From PALSA-911 sp963743035 (GTDB lineage: Bacteria > Pseudomonadota > Alphaproteobacteria > Acetobacterales > Acetobacteraceae), in assembly GCA_963743035.1 (NCBI GenBank), contig CAVUOB010000008.1:1-64000 (forward strand): 64,000 nt of DNA, given 5' to 3'. Shown piece after piece: positions 18,316 to 27,868 of this stretch; position 1 is the first letter of the stretch; the number at the start of each line of letters is the position of its first letter. The notes under the pieces were generated by a model. That model was not told the DNA's origin. It worked only from the letters and a program-made list of their open reading frames with translations, and made no database searches. The position numbers were made by a program, and so were the translations under genes.

Positions 18316-19875
18316 ATGCGCATTCTGACAGGCTGGCTGCTCGCCGGCTGCGCCGCGATCGCCATGGCCGGCGGCAACGCCGCCCATGCCGCCGAGGCCG
18401 CCGCCAACCCGCAGGCGACGCTGGTCTATTTCGACGCGGTCAGCAACCAGACGCTGGATCCGCAGGAGCCGCAGAACAACAGCAGCTTCGCCCAGGGTCC
18501 GCTGATGGCGATCTACGATGCGCTGATCAGCCTCAACGATGCCGGAGAGCCGAAGCCCGGCCTGGCCCTGTCCTGGCAATATTCCCCGGACCTGACGGAG
18601 ATCACGCTGAAGCTGCGCCCCGGGGTGAAATTCCATGACGGCACCGCCTTCAACGCCGCCGCGGTCGCGCGCAACCTGGAACGCTCCGCCGCCCTCGGCA
18701 CGCGCGCCGGTTTCGCGACATCGGAAACGATGAACCAGATCGCCGCGGTGACGACCGAGGGCGAGGACACCGTGCGCCTGAAGCTGAAGAGCCCCAACGG
18801 GCAGATGCCGTATCTGCTCGCCAGCCAGGCCGGCATGATGATCAGCCCCGCGGTGCTGGCCGACACGCCGTTCGGCGCGGCGCTGAAGCCGGTCGGCGCC
18901 GGGCCGTTCAAGGTGCGTTCGTTCGAATCCAATGTCCGCACGATCATGGACCGCTATGACGGCTACTGGGGCGGCACCGAGGGACGGCCCGCGACCATCG
19001 AGCATCATTACGTCCCCGACAGCCGCGCGCGGCTGAACGCGGTGCGCTCCGGCCAGGCCGGTCTCGCGCTGATCGACCCGCGCCAGATCGCCGAGGCCAA
19101 GGCCGCCGGCTTCGCCGTGCAGATCAACGAAAAGAACAGCACCTGGGACATCTATCTGAACGTCAAGCGCGACACGATCGGCAAGCTGAAGCTGCGCCAG
19201 GCCTTCATGCATGCGATGGACCGCCAGGCGGTCGCGGACGGCCTGGGCTACGGCGCCAGCCAGCCGACCGCGCAGCTCTTTGCCCGCTCCTCGCCGATGT
19301 ACGACAAGGCGCTGGACGAGCTGTATCCGTTCGACCAGGCCAAGGCGAAGCAGCTGCTGGCCGAGGCCGGCTATCCGAACGGCGTCGATATCACCTGGGT
19401 GCTGCTGAACACGCCGGAATACAAGCAGATCGCCGAGGCGATGCAGGCGATGCTGGGCGAGGTCGGCATCCGGATAAAGTTCGATGTCGTGGACACCTCG
19501 CAATTCGTCACCTTCCGCCGCCCGCCGACGCGCGGCGACATCATGATGGCGCGCTGGGGTGGCCGGCCCGATCCGCTGCAGAGCTTCCAGGAAGTCACCG
19601 GCACCGGCGGCTCGGTCAATGCCGGCGATGCGGCGGTGCCGGAGATCGATACGCTGATCGACAAGGCCCGCCGCCTGGATCCCGCCGATCCCGCGCGGAT
19701 GGACGTGCTGCGCCAGCTGGCGCGGCTGACCACCGAGCAGGCCGCGCATTTCGGCATCATGACCCGCTCCAACGTCTACGCCTACAAGCCCGGCTGCATC
19801 AGCGGCATACCGGCCTACCTGCCGACCGGAAACGACCGTATCAACGACGTCCGCGTGGCCGCGGGCTGCAAATGA
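18316..19875 (+). CDS. ABC transporter substrate-binding protein, family 5 (second paralog)
   Basis: This 519-residue protein lies 15 nt after the previous gene and is clearly its tandem paralog. Shared segments include LDPxEPQNNSS near the N-terminus, the VKFHDGTxFNA motif and the C-terminal NVYAYKPGCI. A Sec signal peptide ends HAA-EA. Divergence is substantial (for example PMYDKALDELYPFDQAKAKQLLAEAGYPNG against the first copy's PFYVKELEGRYEFNQAKARALMAEAGYKDG), so the two probably bind different ligands for one shared permease. Its stop overlaps the start of the permease gene by 4 nt. Confidence 0.9.
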   Translation: MRILTGWLLAGCAAIAMAGGNAAHAAEAAANPQATLVYFDAVSNQTLDPQEPQNNSSFAQGPLMAIYDALISLNDAGEPKPGLALSWQYSPDLTEITLKLRPGVKFHDGTAFNAAAVARNLERSAALGTRAGFATSETMNQIAAVTTEGEDTVRLKLKSPNGQMPYLLASQAGMMISPAVLADTPFGAALKPVGAGPFKVRSFESNVRTIMDRYDGYWGGTEGRPATIEHHYVPDSRARLNAVRSGQAGLALIDPRQIAEAKAAGFAVQINEKNSTWDIYLNVKRDTIGKLKLRQAFMHAMDRQAVADGLGYGASQPTAQLFARSSPMYDKALDELYPFDQAKAKQLLAEAGYPNGVDITWVLLNTPEYKQIAEAMQAMLGEVGIRIKFDVVDTSQFVTFRRPPTRGDIMMARWGGRPDPLQSFQEVTGTGGSVNAGDAAVPEIDTLIDKARRLDPADPARMDVLRQLARLTTEQAAHFGIMTRSNVYAYKPGCISGIPAYLPTGNDRINDVRVAAGCK

Positions 19876-20822
19876 ACACGCTGCTCTATCTCGGCCGCCG
19901 CGTGCTGGGCACCGTTCCCATCCTGGTCCTGGTCGGGCTGATCACCTTCCTGCTGATCCATCTCACCCCCGGCGATCCGGCCGCCGTGGTGGCCGGCGAG
20001 AACGCCTCGCTGGACGCGATCGAGGCGGCGCGCCACCGCCTCGGCCTCGACCAGCCGTTCCTGGTGCAGTTCTGGAACTGGCTGGCCGGCGTCGCCTCCG
20101 GCGATCTCGGCACCTCCTTCACCAGCGGCCGGCCGGTGACGTCGCTGATCTTCGACCGGCTGCCGATCACCCTGTCGCTGGCGGCGGGGGCGACGCTGGT
20201 CGGCCTCGGCATCTCCGTCCCGCTCGGCGTGTTCGCCGCCATCCAGCGCGGTTCCTGGCTCGACCGGGGGACGATCTTCCTGACCTCGCTCGGCATCGCC
20301 GCGCCGGAGTTCTTCATCGGTCTTCTGCTCGTGCTGGTGGTGGCGCTGCAGCTCAGTTGGCTGCCCGCCACCGGCTATGTGCCGTTCAGCGAGGATCCGG
20401 TGGAATGGCTGGCGCGGCTCACGCTGCCCTCCATCACGCTCGGCGTCGGCGTCGCCGCCGAGCTGGCGCGCCAGGTGCGCGGCTCGATGATCGACGTGCT
20501 GTCGCGCGACTACATCCAGACGGCCCGCGCCAAGGGGCTTTCCACGCTGTCGATCATCGTCAAGCACGCGCTCAAGAACGCGGCCATTCCGGTGGTCACC
20601 GTGCTCGGCCTGCAGATCCGCCGGCTGCTCGGCGGCGCGGTGATCGTGGAGCAGATCTTCGCCATGAACGGCGTCGGCTCCCTGGCGGTGCGGGCGGTGT
20701 TCCTGCGCGACCTGCCGGTGCTGCTCGGCGTGGCGCTGGTCACCGCAGTCGTGGTGCTGCTGGTCAACTTGCTGGTCGATATCTCCTACGGCTATTTCGA
20801 TCCGAGGGTACGCCAGGCATGA
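19872..20822 (+). CDS. Peptide/nickel-type ABC permease (DppB/OppB-like)
   Basis: This 316-residue inner-membrane permease has about six helices. The opening, LYLGRRVLGTVPILVLVGLITFLLIHLTPGDPAAVVAG, is characteristic of DppB-type subunits. The EAA-type coupling loop is DYIQTARAKGLSTLSIIVKHALKNAAIPVVTVLG near residues 210-245. It overlaps the upstream binding-protein gene (ATGA) and the downstream DppC-type gene (ATGA), so all are translated in a coupled string. With the next gene it forms the heterodimeric channel. Confidence 0.92.
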   Translation: MNTLLYLGRRVLGTVPILVLVGLITFLLIHLTPGDPAAVVAGENASLDAIEAARHRLGLDQPFLVQFWNWLAGVASGDLGTSFTSGRPVTSLIFDRLPITLSLAAGATLVGLGISVPLGVFAAIQRGSWLDRGTIFLTSLGIAAPEFFIGLLLVLVVALQLSWLPATGYVPFSEDPVEWLARLTLPSITLGVGVAAELARQVRGSMIDVLSRDYIQTARAKGLSTLSIIVKHALKNAAIPVVTVLGLQIRRLLGGAVIVEQIFAMNGVGSLAVRAVFLRDLPVLLGVALVTAVVVLLVNLLVDISYGYFDPRVRQA

Positions 20823-21712
20823 GCGCCACCGCAGCTTCCTTCGCGCCGGCCGAACGGGCGGTCGCGCTGCCGCCGCCCAGCAGCTTCCTGCGTCGTTTCT
20901 GCCGCAACCGCACGGCGATGGTGTCGCTCATCATCCTGCTGCTGATCCTGCTGACGGCGATCTTCGCCCCGCTGCTGGCGCCGCATGACCCGGCCCGCAG
21001 CTCGCTGCGCGCCATCCTCAAGCCACCCAGCCTGACCTACCTGCTCGGCTCGGACGATCTCGGCCGGGACGTGCTCAGCCGGCTGATCTTCGCCAGCCGC
21101 CTGTCGCTGATCGCCAGCGTGCAGGCGGTGGTGATCGCGCTCGGCATCGGCCTGCCGCTCGGGCTGATCAGCGGCTATGTCGGCGGCTGGGTGGACACTA
21201 TCATCATGCGTCTGAACGACGCGCTGATGAGCTTTCCCGCGCTGATCCTGGCCGTGGTGATCGTCGGCATGCTCGGCCCCAGCCTGACCAACGCGATGAC
21301 GGCGATCGGCCTGGTCTACGCCCCGCGCATCATGCGCGTGGTCCGCGGCAGCACGCTGTCGGTGCGCCAGGAGGTCTACATCACCGCCGCCCGCGCCACC
21401 GGCTGCGGCGATGCGCGCATCATCGCCCGCCACGTGCTGCCCAACGTCACCGGCCCGCTGGTGGTGCAGGCCACGGTGCTGATGGGCCAGGCCCTGCTGG
21501 CGGAGGCCGGCTTAAGCTTCCTCGGCCTCGGCGTGCAGCCGCCGGAGGCGAGCTGGGGCGCGATCCTCGGCACCGCCTTTCCCTACATGGCGCAATCCCC
21601 GGTGCCGACGATCGCCGCCGGGCTGGTGATCTCGGTCACCGTGCTCTGCTTCAACCTGGTCGGCGACGGCATCCGCGATTCCGTCGGCCGCATGCGCCGG
21701 GCAGGGGACTGA
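20819..21712 (+). CDS. Peptide/nickel-type ABC permease (DppC/OppC-like)
   Basis: This 297-residue permease starts at ATG 20819, overlapping the previous stop; the open frame extends far upstream but only as the shadow of that gene. The N-terminal region FLRRFCRNRTAMVSLIILLLILLTAIFAPLLAPHDP is typical of OppC-type N-termini. YLLGSDDLGRDVLSRLIFASRLSL and the EAA loop EVYITAARATGCGDARIIARHVLPNVTGPLVVQATV complete the signature. There are about six helices. It pairs with the DppB-like subunit and is driven by the two ATPases that follow. Confidence 0.92.
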   Translation: MSATAASFAPAERAVALPPPSSFLRRFCRNRTAMVSLIILLLILLTAIFAPLLAPHDPARSSLRAILKPPSLTYLLGSDDLGRDVLSRLIFASRLSLIASVQAVVIALGIGLPLGLISGYVGGWVDTIIMRLNDALMSFPALILAVVIVGMLGPSLTNAMTAIGLVYAPRIMRVVRGSTLSVRQEVYITAARATGCGDARIIARHVLPNVTGPLVVQATVLMGQALLAEAGLSFLGLGVQPPEASWGAILGTAFPYMAQSPVPTIAAGLVISVTVLCFNLVGDGIRDSVGRMRRAGD

Positions 21713-21714
21713 CC

Positions 21715-22793
<1,079 letters not shown>

Positions 22794-22797
<4 letters not shown>

Positions 22798-23819
22798 GCG
22801 CGCTCTGCCTGCAGGTGGAGGACCTACACGTCGTCTACGATGCCGGATCCTCGGGGTTCGGCCGCCGGCGGCGCCTGCATGCGGTGAACGGCGTGTCGCT
22901 GGCGATCCCGCCGGGCGAGACGCTGGGCCTGGTCGGCGAATCCGGCAGCGGCAAATCCACCACGGGGCTCGCCATCCTGCGGCTGATCGAACCGGCCTCC
23001 GGACGGGTGCGGCTGGGCGGGACGGACGTGACCGGGGTCGCCCGGCGCGACGTTCGCGCGCTGCGCCGGCGAATGCAGATGGTGTTCCAGGACCCGTATT
23101 CCTCGCTGAACCCGTCCATGACGATCCAGACGCTGCTGGAGGAGCCGCTGCTCATCCACACCGACATGCCGCCATCCGAGCGCCGCGCGGCGGTGGGCCG
23201 GATGCTGGAGTCGGTCGGGCTGCACGCGGGCTACGCCGTGCGCTATCCGCATGAATTCTCCGGCGGCCAGCGCCAGCGCGTGGCGATCGCCCGGGCGATG
23301 ATCGTGCGGCCGGAATTCATCGTGCTGGACGAGCCGGTCAGCGCGCTGGACGTCTCCACCCAGAGCCAGATCCTCAATCTGCTGAAGACCATCCAGGGCG
23401 AGTTCGGCACCGCCTTCCTGCTGGTCGCGCATGATCTCGCCGTGGTGCGGCTGATGAGCCCGAACGTGGCGGTGATGTATCTCGGGGAGATCGTGGAGAC
23501 CGGACCCAGCGCGCGGGTCTACGACCAGCCGGCGCATCCCTACAGCGCGGCGCTGATCTCCGCCGTGCCGTTCCCGGACCCCGGGCGCCGGCGCAGCGAC
23601 CGGATCATCCTGCGCGGCGACCTGCCGAGCCCGATGAACCCGCCCAGCGGATGCCGCTTCCGCACCCGCTGCCCGTTCGCCATGGAGATCTGTGCCTCCG
23701 AAGCCCCGCCTCCGGTGCCGATCGAGGGCGGCGGCACCGCCGCATGCCACCTGCACGCGCATGGCCCGAAACTGGGCGGCCAGTCGCTGCGGCCGTTCCT
23801 GCAGGCGGCGATGGCGTAA
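22794..23819 (+). CDS. Peptide-type ABC transporter ATPase (DppF/OppF-like)
   Basis: This 341-residue ATPase begins at ATG 22794, overlapping the stop of the preceding gene. Walker A is GESGSGKST (48-56), the Q-loop is MVFQDPYSSLNP, the signature is FSGGQRQRVAIARA, Walker B is FIVLDEPVSALD, and the H-loop is LVAHDLAVV. The C-terminal HPY domain (QPAHPYSAALISAVPFPDP...SGCRFRTRCPFAMEIC) again has the Cys pattern. It is the last gene of the transporter operon; a palindromic element follows 3 nt after the stop. Confidence 0.93.
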
Positions 23820-23822
23820 GCA

Positions 23823-23934
23823 AGCCCGGGCTCTGCCCGGACCCGCCAAAGGGCAGTCGCCCTTTGGAAACCCATTTTGAGAAGGTCCAGGGGCTCGGCC
23901 CCTGGCGGGTGCGGGCAGAGCCCGCCCTTCCTTT
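23823..23934. repeat. Short palindromic GC-rich element
   Basis: Lying between convergent genes, it contains GCCCGGGCTCTGCCCGGACC, then GGGCAGTCGCCC, CCAGGGGCTCGGCCCCTGG, and GGGCAGAGCCCGCCCTTCC. Each is a stem with a tiny loop. The same module order (inverted GGGCTCTGCCC-type stem, AAAGGGC...GCCCTTTGG stem, closing stem, CCTTCCTT) recurs at 54463-54594, and a related but longer form occurs at 7112 and 37310. Because it separates convergent transcription units, it may also terminate both. Confidence 0.75.
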
Positions 23935-23944
23935 CTCCGGGTGG

Positions 23945-24271
23945 TTACAGGCTCTTCTCGATCCAGTCCTTCAGGCGGCTCTTCGGCAGGGCGCCGACCT
24001 GGGTGGCGACGGGCTTGCCGTCCTTGAACAGGATCAGCGTGGGAATGCCGCGCACGGCGTAATTGTTCGGCGTCATCGGGTTTTCGTCGATGTTGACCTT
24101 GGCGACCGTCAGCTTGCCGGCGAACTCGCCGGCGAGTTCCTCCAGCGCCGGGCCGATCGCCTTGCAGGGGCCGCACCACTCGGCCCAGAAATCCACCAGC
24201 ACCGGGCCCGTGGCCTTCAGCACGTCGGTGGCGAAGCTCTCGTCGGTGACCGGCTTGGTGTTCTCGCTCAT
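23945..24271 (-). CDS. trxA: Thioredoxin
   Basis: This 108-residue classical thioredoxin carries the active site WCGPCK (Cys33 and Cys36). VLVDFWAEWCGPCK lies in strand beta-3, the cis-Pro segment is GIPTLILFKDGKPVATQVGA, and the C-terminus is amphipathic (LPKSRLKDWIEKSL). It reduces cytoplasmic disulfides (ribonucleotide reductase, PAPS reductase, methionine sulfoxide reductases). It sits just downstream of addA on the same strand, 56 nt apart, as in many alphaproteobacteria. It is intact despite the heavily broken neighbour. Confidence 0.96.
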   Translation of the reverse strand: MSENTKPVTDESFATDVLKATGPVLVDFWAEWCGPCKAIGPALEELAGEFAGKLTVAKVNIDENPMTPNNYAVRGIPTLILFKDGKPVATQVGALPKSRLKDWIEKSL

Positions 24272-24327
24272 CAGGATGCCTCGGTTGTTGGTTCAGGCGG
24301 GACAGGTAGGCGGCGCCGGAGCTCCCA

Positions 24328-27300
24328 TCAAGCCGGCGCCGGGACGGCGCTGGGCTGATGCGCGTCCAGCAGATGGTCGGGCAGCATGACGACCCTGGCC
24401 GCCCGGGTCCAGACCAGTGCGCAGCGCACCGCCTTGTCCGGAAAGATCTCGCGCAGCACGGCGCGATAGGCCGCGAGCTGGCGCAGATACAGCACCGGCG
24501 TTTCCGCGGCGGTTTTCGGCGGGTCGCGGTTGGTCTTGTAGTCGGCCACCAGCACCGCGTCCTCCAGCACCGCCAGCCGGTCGACCAGCCCGCCGACGAC
24601 GGACAGGGCGCCCCCCGGCCCCGCCACCTGCCCGGTCAGCGGCACCTCGGCCCGGCTGGCGGGGCCGAACAGCGGCGCCAGTTCCGGGTGGTCCAGGATC
24701 GCCAGCACCTCGGCGGCGATCTCCGCCGCCGCGCCGGGCGGCAGCCCATGGCCGGGCCGGTCCAGCCAGGCCTGCGCTGCCATCGCCCGGTCGGCGGGCG
24801 GGATTGCCGGCAGATGCTGCAGCAGCGCATGGATCAGCTGCCCGCGGCGGAAGCGCCTGCCTTCGGTGTCGCGCTCGCCGAGCGGCGAGGCGGCGCCCGG
24901 CACCTGGCCGAGCCCCGCGCCTTCCGGGCGGCTCGGCGCCAGGCGTTCGGGCCGCGCCGGCTCCGCCGGCGGCGGGCGCGGCTGCCAGTCCGGCGCGCAG
25001 CCGATCCAGGCGGGCAACGCGGCGGCCTCGCCGGCGGCGGGCCGGGCGCGGCTGTCCAGGGTCGCGGTTTGCGGACTGGCGAGCCGCAGCCTGTCCCCGT
25101 CCCAGGCCGCGAACGGCTCAGCCTCCGCCGGCAGCGCCGCAAAACCCTTGGCGACCATCGCGTACCAGCTGGTGTCCGCCAGCGCCCGCGTCGGCTGCCA
25201 GCCGCACACCACCAGCCGGTCCTCCGCCCGGGTCAGCGCCACGTAGAGCAGCCGGTTATGCTCGGCCATGCGCCGCTCGCTGGCCTCCGCGCGCAGCCGG
25301 TCGGCCACGCCGGCAGCGGAATTCCTGGCGCGGCGCCCAGAGCGGCACGCTCGATGCCGCTGGCGGGATCGCTGCCCCACAGCACCGAGCCGTCATCCGG
25401 CGGCAGCGCGGTGGTGTCGGGCAGGATCACCAGCGGCGCCTGCAGGCCCTTGGCGCCGTGCACCGTCATCACCCGCACCGCGTCGCCGGCAGCCTCGGCC
25501 TCGCGCTTCACCTCCGCGCCGGACCGGCGCAGCCAGTGCAGGAAGCCCTGCAAGCGAGGGCGGATGCGTCCGCCCGTAGGACAGCGCGGCATTCAGCAAT
25601 TCGTCCACCGGCTCCGCCGCTTCCGGGCCGAGCCGGGCGAACAGCCGCGCCCGCCCGCCCAGCTGCCCCAGCGCCTCGGCCAGCAGCGCGTAGGGCGACA
25701 CGTAGTCGACCCGCGCCAAGCATCGCCGACGAGGAAGTCCATGCGCCGCCAGCCAGTCCGGCCGTTCCCTCGCCCGCGCCCGCAGCGTGTCCCACAGCGT
25801 GCCGCGGCGGTTGACGGCCAGCTCCATCAGGCTGTCGTCGGACAGGCCGCCGAGCGGGCTGGTCAGCACGCAGGCCAGTGTCAGGTCGTCCTCCGGCAGC
25901 AGCAGCGCGTCGGCCAGCGCCAGCAGATCCTGCACCGCCGGCTGCTCGGTCAGCACCATCCGGTCCAGCCCGGCCACCGGCACGCCGCGCTGCTTCAGCG
26001 CCCGCACCAGCGCGCGGGCGAAGCTCGTCGCGCCGGCGCACCAGCACCAGCACGTCGCCCGGCCGCCAACGGGCGGCCGCGGCTTTCCAGCTGCACGGAT
26101 CCGTCGGTCTGCCCGGCGATCCAGTCGGCCAGCGCCGCCGCCAGGCTACTGCCGGCGCCGAGGGCGCGGCCGCGTTGCGCTCCGGCCACGTTCCAGGGCG
26201 CGGAATCCTGCGCCGTCCGGCGCCGGCGCCAGCGGCCACAGCTCCACCGATCCGGCGAAGGCGGCGCGGTCGGCGTAATGCGTCAGCGTCTCGCCCGCTT
26301 CCACCACGCCCTTCGCGGCAACCGGGTCGGCGAACACCGCGTCCACCAGCTCCAGCACCGGCGCGGTCGAGCGGAACGACACATCCAGCGCCACGTCGCG
26401 CCATTGCTTGCCGGCGCGGCCGACCACGTCGGCCAGCGCGGCGCGTTCGCGTTCGAACGCGTCGGCGTCGGCGCCCTGGAAGGAGTAGATCGACTGCTTG
26501 CGGTCGCCGACCGCGAACACCGTGCGGTTGATGTCGCGCGCGCCGCTGCCGGCGAAGAATTCCTCGGTCAGCGTTGCCGGCGATGCGCCATTGCGCCGGC
26601 GCGGTGTCCTGCACCTCGTCCAGCAGCAGGTGATCGAGCCCGCCATCGAGCTTGTACAGCACCCAGGCGGCGCCGGGATCGACCAGCAGCCTGGAGGTGC
26701 GCTGCGATCAGGTCGTCGTAGTCGAGCAGCCCGGTTGCCTGCTTGCGGTCGCCGTAGGCCGCGCATCACCGGCGCGGCCAGGGTCACCAGCGCGGCCGAG
26801 ATCCTGGCCAGTTCCAGCGCCCGAAGCTGGTCCTCCACCTCGGCCACGCGGTCCTGCTCGGCCAGGAAGATCGGCGGCAGCTCGGGATCCTGCTCGCCCA
26901 GCTTCTTGTTGATGAAGACGCGTCGGCCCGCGCAACTTGCCGTCGGCCAGCGAGGAACTCGTCGCGCCAGGCCTGCCAGTGCTCGGCCCGGTCCTCCTCC
27001 GGCAGCGACAGCCATTCCAGCAACCGCGCCGGACTTCTCCGCCGACGGTCGCGGCGCCGCGCTGGCGCACCGCCTGCGCCGCCGCGGCGCAGCAGCGCCT
27101 CGTCGGGCCAGCTCACCGCGCGGCCGATGAGGCTGTCCCGGTCGTCGTCGGCCCGCAGCCCGACCGTGCGCATCAGCGCCGGCAGCACGCCGTCCGCGCC
27201 GATCAGCTTCAGGCCCGCGAGACGTTCCGTATCCGCCCGCAAGGCATCGACCAGCCGGCCGAAGCCGGTCGAGCGTGCTGAGCCCGGCCAGCACCTCCAG

Positions 27301-27868
27301 CGCCGACGTGCATCTCGGCCGGATGCGCCGCGGCCAGCATGTCCTCGCGCGCCTCGGTCAGCGCGTCGTCGGCGTCGCGGTCTTCCACCAGCTGGAAATG
27401 CGGCGAGAGCTGCGCCTCCAGCGGGAAGCGGCGCAGCAGCGACTGGCAGAACGCATGGATGGTGCCGATGCGCATGCCGCCGGGCAGGTCGAGCACCTCG
27501 CGCGAACAGCGCGCGCGCCTTCCCGCGCAACCCGGCGCCGGGCGCCATGCCGAGCTCGCGCAGCGCCTTGTCCAGCGCCGGGTCGTCCAGCGTCACCCAG
27601 TTGCCCAGCGTCTGTTGCAGCCGGATCGCCATCTCGGCCGCCGCCGCCTTGGTGAAGGTCAGGCACTGGATGCGGGCCGGGTCGGCGCCGCCCAGCATCA
27701 GCCGCAGCAGCCGGTCGGTCAGCAGCTTGGTCTTGCCCGACCCGGCCGAGGCGGCGACGAAGGCGGAGACTTCCGGGTCCGACGCCTGCAGCTGCGCCGC
27801 CGTCGCGCGATCGCGCGCCGGACATGGTCATGCGCGATTCCCGGGGAAGCCGCTTCCGGGGCGTTCAT
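24328..27868 (-). pseudogene. addA: Double-strand-break repair helicase-nuclease AddA, many frame breaks
   Basis: Segments of one AddA protein are scattered over all three minus frames in the correct order. They are ASAGSGKTKLLTDRLLRLML (motif I, about 27720), IGTIHAFCQSLLRRFP (Ia), LDHLLLDEVQDTAPAQW (motif II, about 26600), VFAVGDRKQSIYSFQGAD (III), VRVMTVHGAKGLQAPLVILPD (V, about 25460), RLLYVALTRAEDRLVVCGW (VI, about 25240), and the nuclease motif LVADYKTNRDPP (about 24540). I could place about twenty shifts; nearly all are removed by deleting one base. The last 1 kb (25380 down to 24328) is intact. AddAB processes DNA ends for RecA loading. The ATG at 27868 overlaps the addB stop; ATG 27831 is an alternative. 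The motif residues are intact, which argues for sequence error or very recent damage. Confidence 0.85.

Noticed and set aside
16996..19749. Minus-strand open frame of 917 codons opposite the two binding proteins
   Set aside because: It is a shadow of two paralogous genes; the repetitive look of the translation reflects the tandem paralogs on the other strand.
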